Source: Allobosea sp. 47.2.35 (lineage in GTDB: Bacteria; Pseudomonadota; Alphaproteobacteria; Rhizobiales; Beijerinckiaceae). From it: DNA of 64,000 bases. This document shows positions 26,579-34,056 of this stretch, in pieces. Within the stretch, counting starts at the first letter, position 1; every line of letters starts with the position of its first letter. A model generated the notes under the pieces. It ran no database searches. It saw nothing but the letters and a program-made list of their open reading frames with translations, and had not been told where the DNA came from. The stretch covers positions 248,001 through 312,000 of the forward strand of contig NZ_JANLGI010000001.1 of NCBI RefSeq assembly GCF_024655635.1, written 5' to 3'. Made by a program: the position numbers and the translations under genes.

Positions 26579-28387
26579 ATGGCCCCCTTGCTGCATCTGC
26601 GCGACGTCGCGCTCACTTTCGGCGGACAGCCTCTGCTCGAAGCCGCCGAGATCGCGGTCTCGGCCGGGGAGCGCGTCTGCCTTGTCGGCCGCAATGGCTC
26701 GGGCAAGTCGACGCTGCTCAAGATCGCGGCGGGGCTCGTCGAGCCCGACCATGCCGAGCGCTTCGTCCAGCCGGGCTCGACCATCCGCTACCTGCCGCAG
26801 GAGCCTGACTTCACCGGGTTCGATACGGCGCTCGCCTATGTCGAGGCTGGCCTTGGACCGGGCGACGACGCCTATCGCGCGCAATACCTGCTTGCCGAAC
26901 TCGGCCTGACCGGGCAGGAGAACCCGGCCTCGATGTCGGGCGGCGAGGGGCGTCGCGCGGCGCTGGCGCGGGTGCTCGCGCCGGAGCCGGATATCCTGCT
27001 GCTCGACGAGCCGACCAACCATCTCGACCTGCCCGTCATCGAATGGCTGGAGCAGGAGCTGAAATCGCTGCGCTCGGCCATGGTACTGATCAGCCACGAC
27101 CGGCGCTTCCTGACCTCGCTCTCGCGCGCGACGATCTGGCTCGATCGCGGCGTGACCAAGCGAGCCGAGAGGGGGTTCGGTGAGTTCGAGGCCTGGCGCG
27201 ACGAGGTTTTGGCGCAGGAGGAGCTTGATCGCCACAAGCTCGACCGCAAGATCGCCCGCGAGGAGGACTGGCTGCGCTATGGCGTCAGCGCCCGGCGCAC
27301 GCGCAACCAGCGCCGGCTCGGCGAGCTGCATGCCTTGCGCGACCAGCGCCGCACCGCACGAGCCGCGCAAGGCAATGTCCGGCTGGAGGCGAGCGAGGCG
27401 CAGGCCTCCGGCAAGCTCGTCATCGAGGCGATCGACGTTGCCAAGGCCTATGGCGACAATACCATCGTCAAGAACCTGTCGCTGCGCGTCGCGCGCGGCG
27501 ACCGGATCGGCATCGTCGGACCGAACGGCGCCGGCAAGACCACGCTGATCAACCTGCTGACCGGGGCGCTCGCGCCGGATTCCGGCAAGGTGAAGCTCGG
27601 CACCGCGCTGGAGATGGTGACGCTCGACCAGCGCCGCGAGAGCCTCGATCCGGAGACGCCGCTCGGCGATGTCCTGACCGGCGGCGGCTCGGACCAGGTC
27701 ATGGTCGGCGGCCAGCCGCGCCATGTCATCTCCTATATGAAGGACTTCCTGTTCCAGCCGATCCAACGCGGCACGCCGGTCGGTGCGCTCTCGGGCGGCG
27801 AGCGCGGACGTTTGATGCTGGCGCGCGCGCTGGCCAAACCCTCGAACCTGCTGGTGCTGGACGAGCCGACCAACGATCTCGACCTCGAGACGCTCGACCT
27901 GCTGCAGGAACTGCTTGCCGACTATCAGGGCACCGTCCTGCTGGTCAGCCACGACCGCGACTTCATCGACCGTGTCGTCTCATCCGTGCTGATCTCCGAT
28001 GGCGACGGCGTCTGGACCGAATTCGCCGGCGGCTATTCCGATATGCTGGCGCAGCGCGGGCGCGGCGTCGGGGCCAAGGCGCGGCCGGTCGAGAAGGCAG
28101 CGCCTGCCGCGCCCAAGACCGCTGCGTCGGCGCAGGCCGCATCCACCTCCAAGCGCAAGCTCTCCTTCAACGAGAAGCATGCGCTGGAGACACTGCCGAA
28201 GAAGATCGACGCCTTGCAGGCGGAAGCCGCGAAGCTCAACACGGCGGTTGCCGGCGATCTCTACACCCGCGATCCGAAGCTCTTCGCCAAGGCGACGGCG
28301 CGGTTGGAAGAGGTCGCTCGCGAGATCGGCGAAGCCGAGGAGCGCTGGCTGGAGCTGGAAATGCTGCGCGAGGAGATCGGGGCCTAA
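26579..28387 (+). CDS. uup: ABC-F ATPase, Uup-like
   Basis: 602 residues from the ATG at 26579 with AGGAC upstream. Two ABC cassettes and no membrane segment: first Walker A VGRNGSGKST, signature MSGGEGRRAAL, Walker B ILLLDEPTNHLD; second Walker A VGPNGAGKTT, signature LSGGERGRLML, Walker B LLVLDEPTNDLD. After an Ala/Pro-rich linker the C-terminal 80 residues (KLSFNEKHALETLPKKID) form a coiled coil, as in Uup. ABC-F proteins act on ribosomes or on replication/repair intermediates. Confidence 0.92.
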   Translation: MAPLLHLRDVALTFGGQPLLEAAEIAVSAGERVCLVGRNGSGKSTLLKIAAGLVEPDHAERFVQPGSTIRYLPQEPDFTGFDTALAYVEAGLGPGDDAYRAQYLLAELGLTGQENPASMSGGEGRRAALARVLAPEPDILLLDEPTNHLDLPVIEWLEQELKSLRSAMVLISHDRRFLTSLSRATIWLDRGVTKRAERGFGEFEAWRDEVLAQEELDRHKLDRKIAREEDWLRYGVSARRTRNQRRLGELHALRDQRRTARAAQGNVRLEASEAQASGKLVIEAIDVAKAYGDNTIVKNLSLRVARGDRIGIVGPNGAGKTTLINLLTGALAPDSGKVKLGTALEMVTLDQRRESLDPETPLGDVLTGGGSDQVMVGGQPRHVISYMKDFLFQPIQRGTPVGALSGGERGRLMLARALAKPSNLLVLDEPTNDLDLETLDLLQELLADYQGTVLLVSHDRDFIDRVVSSVLISDGDGVWTEFAGGYSDMLAQRGRGVGAKARPVEKAAPAAPKTAASAQAASTSKRKLSFNEKHALETLPKKIDALQAEAAKLNTAVAGDLYTRDPKLFAKATARLEEVAREIGEAEERWLELEMLREEIGA

Positions 28388-28491
28388 AGCCCCGCTATTC
28401 GATTTCCGTATCGGCCTGCGCGCGAAAGCGCATTTACCGGGGCGCTCAATCGTTTCAAACATCGCGCAATCGCAGAGCACGAGGAGCGACC

Positions 28492-29238
28492 ATGAGACTG
28501 AAGGGCAAGACCGCGCTGGTGACCGGCGCGGCGCAAGGGTTCGGCTTCGGCATCGCCGAGACCTTCGTGCGCGAGGGCGCGCGCGTCGCGGTGCTGGACA
28601 TCAACGGCGACAAGGCCAAGGAAGCCGCCAAGGCGATCGGCCGCAAGGCCTTCGCCGTGACCTGCGATGTCGGCAAGGCCAAGAGCGTCGACAAGGCGGT
28701 CGAGAAGATCCTCGCCAAGGTCGGGCGGCTCGACATCGTCGTGAACAATGCCGGCACCACCCATCGCAACAAGCCGATGACCGAGGTGACCGAGGAGGAG
28801 TTCGACCGGATCTTCGCGGTGAACGTGAAGTCGATCTACCTGATGGCGCGCGCGACCGTGCCGCATTTCCGGCAGCATGGCGGCGGCGTGATCCTGAATA
28901 TCGGCTCGACGGCTGGTGTGCGCCCGCGTCCGGGCCTGACCTGGTACAACGGTTCGAAGGGCGCCGCGAACCTGATCTCGCAGTCGATGGCGGTCGAGCT
29001 CGCGCCGGACAAGATCCGCGTCAACGCCATCGCGCCGGTTGCCGGCGAGACGCCGCTGCTCGCCACCTTCATGGGCGAGGACACGCCTGAGCGCCGCGCA
29101 CAGTTCACGGCCTCGATCCCGTGGGGCCGGTTCTCGACGCCGCAGGACATCGCCAATGCCGCGCTGTTCCTGTGCTCGGACGAGGCCGACATGGTGACGG
29201 GCTCGGTGCTCGCCGTCGATGGCGGCCGCTGCGTCTGA
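28492..29238 (+). CDS. SDR family oxidoreductase (FabG / glucose-1-dehydrogenase-like)
   Basis: 248 residues. Cofactor motif TGAAQGFGFGIAE (TGxxxGxG), the acidic VLDI that favours NAD, NNAG around 86, and catalytic Ser-Tyr-Lys (GSTAGV.. YNGSKGA). The C-terminal CSDEADMVTGSVLAVDGG is standard for classical SDRs. Strong ribosome site GAGGAG before the ATG. Substrate unknown; the ADMVTGSVLAVDGGRC ending is common in sugar and 3-oxoacyl reductases. Convergent with the DUF805-like gene. Confidence 0.88.
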   Translation: MRLKGKTALVTGAAQGFGFGIAETFVREGARVAVLDINGDKAKEAAKAIGRKAFAVTCDVGKAKSVDKAVEKILAKVGRLDIVVNNAGTTHRNKPMTEVTEEEFDRIFAVNVKSIYLMARATVPHFRQHGGGVILNIGSTAGVRPRPGLTWYNGSKGAANLISQSMAVELAPDKIRVNAIAPVAGETPLLATFMGEDTPERRAQFTASIPWGRFSTPQDIANAALFLCSDEADMVTGSVLAVDGGRCV

Positions 29239-29249
29239 TCGCAGACGGG

Positions 29250-29885
29250 TTACTTGACGCCGCGCCGGCCGAACTCGGTTCGCTGGGGCGGCGGTGGGGG
29301 CCGCCGGACCGATCCGAGAAAGCCCTGCGGCTGGACCGGTATGGGCGCGGCCGGAATCGGCTTGGTGCCGGCGATCGCCTGCTCCATGGCGAGCGAGAGA
29401 TGAGAGGGGGCGGCGGTCGTGTCGCCCTCGCTGCCGCGGCCGAAGCCTGAGAAAAATGGGCTGTTCGCGGTTGCGGCGCCCGGAGCGGAGGCGGCGAACA
29501 GCAGGTAGAGCCACATGCCGATCAGGATGAAGGCGAGAATTCCGGCATATTGCGTATTGTTGAACGGGCTGTCATTCGTCCGCACGATCAGGGCCTGGGT
29601 CTGCAGGACGAGCGCCGTGCAGATGCCGATTGCATAGAGGCCGGGCAGGATATCGCCGCCGCCGGCATCGCGATTGCGACGGATGGCGAAGCCGATGCGC
29701 TTGAAGCCGAAGAAGGCGCTGATCAGGAAGGTGATCGCGGCAAGCCGGTGCCGCCCTTCTCCGGGAGGGCCGAAGAACGCCTCGTATTGCACGGCGACGC
29801 AAATGATGAGCAGGACGGCTTCCGCGATGCCGACCAGGCAGGATCTGACGAAGAACTGGCTTCTGCCGAGCGTCCCAGCGAACAT
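29250..29885 (-). CDS. DUF805-like four-helix membrane protein
   Basis: 211 residues from the ATG at 29885, which has a GGAAGGA site at correct spacing; a TTG six codons upstream is the alternative. The start GTLGRSQFFVRS and the arginine-rich IRRNRDAGGGD after the second helix resemble the DUF805 pattern (RRxxDxG). About four transmembrane helices up to residue 140, then a Pro/Gly-rich cytoplasmic or periplasmic tail with a Pro run near the end. Function unknown. Confidence 0.6.
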   Translation of the reverse strand: MFAGTLGRSQFFVRSCLVGIAEAVLLIICVAVQYEAFFGPPGEGRHRLAAITFLISAFFGFKRIGFAIRRNRDAGGGDILPGLYAIGICTALVLQTQALIVRTNDSPFNNTQYAGILAFILIGMWLYLLFAASAPGAATANSPFFSGFGRGSEGDTTAAPSHLSLAMEQAIAGTKPIPAAPIPVQPQGFLGSVRRPPPPPQRTEFGRRGVK

Positions 29886-29968
29886 GGCGCATTCCTTCCG
29901 CAAGGGAATTCTAGGCGCCGGCCGTGAAAGACCCGTAAACGGCGCTCTCGAAACCTCGCGGTATCGCG

Positions 29969-30862
29969 TCAGACTGCCTTTGCGTGCAGCGCGATCTCCT
30001 GGCGGCGGATGACGGTGCCGTCCGGCTCGAAGCCGCGCTGCTCCAGCGTGATCCGTGGCGCGCCGGCATCGCCCTCGATGCGGAAGAGGTGCCAGGTCCC
30101 GAGTTCGCCATGCCCGCGCGGGCCGATCGAGGCCGAGGGTACGCCGACGATCGGCACATCGCGAAGCAGGCCTGGCCGCCAGGCCAGCGAGAAGCTGTGA
30201 TTATGGCCATGCAGGACGAGATCGGCGCCCTTGCGCTTGAGCATCGCCTCGAAGGCGGCGGCGTCGACCAACTCGCGGCCGCGCTTGGCGCCGCCGGTAT
30301 AGGGCGGGTGATGGATCAGCACGACGCGGATCAGGCCCTCGTCGCGGGCGCGGTCCAGCAGCGCCTCGGTGCGGGCGATCTGCTCGCTGCCGACGCGGCC
30401 TGTGGCCATCAGCGGCAAGGTGGGCACGCCGCTATTGACGCCGATCAGCGCGACGGGGCCGCGGCGCCGATACCAGGGGTAGCCCGGCTTGCCCTCGTCA
30501 TCGGCGATCCAGGGCGCGAGCAGGCCGGCCAGTGGCTTCAGCGAGGAGCGGGCATAGGCATCGTGATTGCCCGGCACGAAGCTGACCGTCTCGCGCGGGC
30601 CGAGCTCGTCGAGGAAGGCGATGGCGGTCTTGAATTCGTCGGGCAGGCCGATATGGGCGACATCGCCGGTGCAGGCGACGTGGTCCGGCTCATGGGCGTG
30701 GATATCGGCGACGATGCGCGCCAGGATATCCATGTCATGGGCGTGCCTGCGCTTGCGACGCCAGTTGACGTAGCCGGTCGCGCGCTTGCCGAAGAGCTGA
30801 TGCAGCGAAAACCCGGCGAGCGGGCCGAGATGCGGGTCGGACAGATGCGCGAGCTTGAACAC
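29969..30862 (-). CDS. Metallophosphoesterase
   Basis: 297 residues, GTG start. Calcineurin-like phosphoesterase motifs in order: HLSDPHLG (7-14), CTGDVAHIG (GD), VPGNHDAYA (GNHD), LIHHPPY (H), and LHGHNHSFS (GHxH). These provide the full two-metal site. The substrate may be cyclic nucleotides, as in CpdA-like proteins, but the specificity is not readable. Cytoplasmic, no signal peptide. Separated by 83 bp from the DUF805-like gene and by 80 bp from a small upstream gene on the same strand. Confidence 0.88.
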   Translation of the reverse strand: MFKLAHLSDPHLGPLAGFSLHQLFGKRATGYVNWRRKRRHAHDMDILARIVADIHAHEPDHVACTGDVAHIGLPDEFKTAIAFLDELGPRETVSFVPGNHDAYARSSLKPLAGLLAPWIADDEGKPGYPWYRRRGPVALIGVNSGVPTLPLMATGRVGSEQIARTEALLDRARDEGLIRVVLIHHPPYTGGAKRGRELVDAAAFEAMLKRKGADLVLHGHNHSFSLAWRPGLLRDVPIVGVPSASIGPRGHGELGTWHLFRIEGDAGAPRITLEQRGFEPDGTVIRRQEIALHAKAV

Positions 30863-30942
30863 GCTCTAGCGCTTGCCCTCGCAAGAGGCCGTCAGTCAAG
30901 CGCGCCGATGGCGCGCCTGGACTGCGGAAAGGTCGGAAGACC

Positions 30943-31059
30943 TCAGTTGGCGGCGCCGGTCAGTTCCGACACGATGCGGGAATCGGTCATGGTGACGGCG
31001 GGCTTCCAGACATAGGCCGGCTTGGCCTTGAAGCGAGCGATGATGAAAGAGAGCAGCAT
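30943..31059 (-). CDS. Candidate 38-residue small protein
   Basis: An ATG at 31059 opens 38 codons ending in TGA at 30943. Codon choice is strongly GC at third positions (as in neighbouring genes), and two AGGAC sequences precede the start, the nearer one almost touching it. The predicted peptide starts MLLSFIIARFKAKPAYVWKP, an amphipathic/hydrophobic N-terminus followed by a polar tail, so a small membrane-associated protein is plausible. The frame stays open further upstream but with poorer codon use. No known family. Confidence 0.5.
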   Translation of the reverse strand: MLLSFIIARFKAKPAYVWKPAVTMTDSRIVSELTGAAN

Positions 31060-31135
31060 GGTCCTGGTGTCCTGTGGTTGGGCAGCGATATCTGCCTCAT
31101 TTGGGGCGCGTTTGTGGCAGAACAACCGATCTACT

Positions 31136-31148
31136 TGACGGTCCGTCA
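31136..31148. promoter_or_regulatory. Perfect odd palindrome TGACGGTCCGTCA in a promoter-like region
   Basis: Six-base arms around a central T, perfectly symmetric. It overlaps TTGACG (31135-31140), a good -35-like hexamer directed at the NUDIX gene, whose ATG lies 47 bp past the palindrome. No strong -10 follows, only TGCATA at 17-bp spacing. On the other side, the small 38-residue gene starts 77 bp away. An operator for one or both genes is plausible. Confidence 0.4.
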
Positions 31149-31194
31149 TGCGATTTTTGCATAGACAATTAACTCGCCCTTGAGACTCGATCGG

Positions 31195-31707
31195 ATGCAA
31201 TCAGCGACGCCCCAACCAGCCGAGATCGATCTGGAGAAGCCGCGCTCGCTCGGGCAGCGCCTGCTCAGCCGGCTGCTGCATGTCTATTTCCGCTTCGCGC
31301 GAGGCATGACGCTCGGGGTCCGGGCCGCCGTGCTCAATGATCGCGGCGAGGTCTGTCTGGTACGCCATACCTATATCCCCGGCTGGTATCTGCCGGGCGG
31401 CGGCGTCGAGGTCGGCGAGACGATGCTTGACGCGCTGGAGCGGGAGCTGTCGGAGGAGGCCGGTGTTATTCTGGGCGGAAGCCCAAGCCTTCACGGACTC
31501 TTCCTGAACCGGCGCATCTCGCGGCGTGACCATGTTGCGCTGTTCGTCGTCCGCTCCTTTTCGATCGAGCAGGCCAAGCAGCCCGATCGCGAGATCGCCG
31601 AGGCCGGCTTCTTCGCGCTGGACCGCCTGCCGGAGGGGACGACACCGGCGACGCGGCGGCGGCTGGCGGAGATCATCTCCGGACAGCCGCCTGCCGCGGA
31701 GTGGTGA
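31195..31707 (+). CDS. NUDIX hydrolase
   Basis: 170 residues from the ATG at 31195; a TTG at 31180 in frame is the alternative. The Nudix box is GGGVEVGETMLDALERELSEEAG, matching GX5EX7REUXEEXGU with its metal-binding Glu residues. The domain starts around 45 (GVRAAVLNDRGEVCLVRHTY). It would hydrolyse a nucleoside diphosphate linked to some moiety; the substrate is not readable. The RRISRRDHVALFVVRSF strand is common in ADP-sugar/NTP-cleaving members. Convergent with the argininosuccinate-lyase-like gene (18-bp gap). Confidence 0.85.
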   Translation: MQSATPQPAEIDLEKPRSLGQRLLSRLLHVYFRFARGMTLGVRAAVLNDRGEVCLVRHTYIPGWYLPGGGVEVGETMLDALERELSEEAGVILGGSPSLHGLFLNRRISRRDHVALFVVRSFSIEQAKQPDREIAEAGFFALDRLPEGTTPATRRRLAEIISGQPPAAEW

Positions 31708-31725
31708 GGGCGGGAGCCCGGCCGT

Positions 31726-33249
31726 TCAGTTCGCGCCTTTCGCCAGCGTGCCGAAATCGGCGTCGAGCTTGGCCAAGCCGGCGGTGATCCTGGCGCGGCG
31801 ATCCTTGATCCAGACATCCTGCCGGTCGAGGCGCTGTTTCGCCTCGACTAGCATCCGGTCCATCTCCGCCGGCTGCGGACCGCCCGATGTCGCGCGGTTC
31901 TTGATGATCGCCAGGGGATCGAGCGTCGAGCGGAACTCGGCCTCGCTCATCGGCAGATCGGCAGCGGCGAGCCCCATCTCCGGCGCGGCCTTGCGGTAGA
32001 TCGCCTGCGCCTGCGCATAGGGAAATTCGGTCGGCTTGATGTTGTTGAGCTTGGCGTAGTCGACGACCTCCGACGCGAAATGATGGCCGGCCCTGAAGGG
32101 CAGCTTGTATTTCCGCATCAGCACGTCAGCGAGTTCCTGCGACGCGGTCCAGTCGCTGTTCAGCTCTTCCAGCGCACGTTCCGGGTCGATTGCGAGCGCC
32201 TTCAGGATGCGGTCGAGGCCCTGCAGGGCCTTGGTCGCGCTGTCGGTCATGGCGCTGTTGGCTTTCGCGTCCTTGGCGTCGGGCATGCCGGGCGGGATGT
32301 TATGCGCCCGGAAGACTGGTCCCATCGCCAGCGAGAGCGCGGTCGAGGCGTCCTCGCGGGTGCCGTTCAGCAGGCCGGGATTGCGCTTCTGCGGCATGGC
32401 GCTGGAGACATAGGTGTTGCCGCCACCCTCGCGCAGGATGATCCAGGGGCGCGACTGCGCATATTGCGTCATCACGTCCTCGATGAAGCCGCCGACATGC
32501 AGCGCGATGCCGGTGACGATGCCGCCGACCTCCACGGGCAGATCGGCTGCGGCGATCTGCGAGGCGTCATAGGCATTTTCGACCAGGCCGGCGAAGCCGA
32601 GATAGTCGGCCATGCGCTGGCGATCGAGCGGCCAGCTCGTGCCGTTGAGCACGGTCGTGCCCATGGGCGAGCGATCGACGCGGGCATAGGTCTCGCGGAT
32701 GCGCTGTGCGTCGCGGTCGAGCCCGGCGACGAGGCCGAGCAGGTAATGGCCGTAGCTGTTGGGCTGGGCGGCGACGCCGTTGGTGTAGTTGGGCACGATC
32801 GTGTCGCGATGGGTCCCGGCGAGCTCGACCATGGTCCGCGTCGCCCGGTTGAGCTGTTCGGCCAAGGTCAGGAGCCGGTCGCGCATGATCGCGGCGCGAT
32901 AGGTCGCGTGCATGTCCTGGCTGGAACGGCCGGCGTGGATCAGCGTGACCTCGACGCCGGCTTCCTTGATCATCAGCGGCTCGAAGGTGATGACGGTCGA
33001 AGGCCGCCTGGCGCCGGGCTGGTTGCCGGCCTCGATCACCTTGGCGATGCCCTGCGCCAGCTTCGGCGCCAACGCCCGGTCGAGCAGGCCCTGCTCGGCA
33101 TTGATGACCGTGCTCGCCTTGTTGATCTCGCCGAGCCAGAAGAACTCATCCCGGACGGGCTCTTTCGGCGGCGCCGGCTGCTGGGCATGAGCGGGCAGGG
33201 CAATCGCCGCCAGAAGCAGGGCGGCGGCGAGCGGCTTATATCCGGGCAT
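31726..33249 (-). CDS. Exported argininosuccinate-lyase-like protein with altered active site
   Basis: 507 residues from the ATG at 33249. A signal peptide (LAAALLLAAIALPAHAQQ, cleavage near 22) precedes a fumarase/argininosuccinate lyase fold: GRSSQDMHA at 107-115 and the signature SSAMPQKRNP at 282-291, whose Ser283 is the usual catalytic residue. In the PGYTHLQxAQP motif of true argininosuccinate lyases this protein has PNYTNGVAAQP (153-163), so the general acid/base His is Asn157. Export and loss of His argue against arginine synthesis; it may be a periplasmic C-N lyase of another substrate, or non-catalytic. Confidence 0.8.
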   Translation of the reverse strand: MPGYKPLAAALLLAAIALPAHAQQPAPPKEPVRDEFFWLGEINKASTVINAEQGLLDRALAPKLAQGIAKVIEAGNQPGARRPSTVITFEPLMIKEAGVEVTLIHAGRSSQDMHATYRAAIMRDRLLTLAEQLNRATRTMVELAGTHRDTIVPNYTNGVAAQPNSYGHYLLGLVAGLDRDAQRIRETYARVDRSPMGTTVLNGTSWPLDRQRMADYLGFAGLVENAYDASQIAAADLPVEVGGIVTGIALHVGGFIEDVMTQYAQSRPWIILREGGGNTYVSSAMPQKRNPGLLNGTREDASTALSLAMGPVFRAHNIPPGMPDAKDAKANSAMTDSATKALQGLDRILKALAIDPERALEELNSDWTASQELADVLMRKYKLPFRAGHHFASEVVDYAKLNNIKPTEFPYAQAQAIYRKAAPEMGLAAADLPMSEAEFRSTLDPLAIIKNRATSGGPQPAEMDRMLVEAKQRLDRQDVWIKDRRARITAGLAKLDADFGTLAKGAN

Positions 33250-33540
33250 CGGTCGTCTCCGTTCCGACAGGCGAGATCGCCTGCCGCTTCCGTGGCCTGT
33301 TCCCCCGCTTGGAAACCGGAGTTGAGACCAAAGCCGCGAGACCGACAAGCCCCCGCAGATGATCGACACAAGACGGATGGACGCCGCTCGGGTGCTCTGC
33401 TAGACGCGCTTTCCATGATGATCCGGCTGAGCCTGCGAGACCTGCGACGACCGGCGCGCTGAATGCGCCCTTCCGCTCATGCGCCCGCACGCGCCTGCCA
33501 TCGCTCAGCCGATCCGCCTCCCGCCTAAGCGTCGATCATC

Positions 33541-34056
33541 ATGACATCCCTGCCTCTGACCATCCGCCACGAACTCCCGGTGGACGCTGCTGCCATCGAG
33601 CGCCTGCATGAGCGCGCCTTCGGCCCCGGCCGCTTCGCCCGCACCGCCTTCCGGCTGCGCGAGGGCGTGCCGCCTGATCACGCCCTGTCCTTCGCCGCGC
33701 ATGTCGGAACCTTCCTCGTCGGCTCCGTGAAGGTGACGGCGGTGCTGGCCGGTGGTCATAAGGCCCTGATGCTCGGCCCGCTCACCGTCGATCCCGCCTT
33801 CGAGGGCCGGGGCATCGGCGCTGCGCTGATGAACCGCTCGATCGAGGCGGCGCGCGAGACCGGGCATGACCTGATCATGCTGATCGGGGACGCGCCCTAT
33901 TACGCCCGCTTCGGCTTCAAGGTCCTGCCGCCCGGCCAACTCGTGCTGCCTGGCCCGGCCGATCCGGCGCGTTTCCTGGCGCTGGAGCTGGTCGAGGGCG
34001 TGCTGAAGCAGCGCAGCGGGTCGGTGACCTCGATGCGCTTCAGCCCTGACGCCTGA
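33541..34056 (+). CDS. GNAT family N-acetyltransferase (YhbS-like)
   Basis: 171 residues. The acetyl-CoA binding motif is LGPLTVDPAFEGRGIGAALMNRSIEAA (R/Q-x-x-G-x-G/A) around 80-105, followed by MLIGDAPYYARFGFKVLPP, the hallmark of the YhbS-type subgroup. Acetylates an unknown amine. The upstream 291 bp (33250-33540) contains no gene I can support. Its 3' end overlaps the end of the convergent membrane-protein gene by 17 bp. Confidence 0.85.
   Translation: MTSLPLTIRHELPVDAAAIERLHERAFGPGRFARTAFRLREGVPPDHALSFAAHVGTFLVGSVKVTAVLAGGHKALMLGPLTVDPAFEGRGIGAALMNRSIEAARETGHDLIMLIGDAPYYARFGFKVLPPGQLVLPGPADPARFLALELVEGVLKQRSGSVTSMRFSPDA

Noticed and set aside
33250-33540. 291-bp gap between the lyase-like gene and the GNAT gene
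   Set aside because: Looked for a small gene or RNA; only short frames without ribosome sites or codon bias are present.
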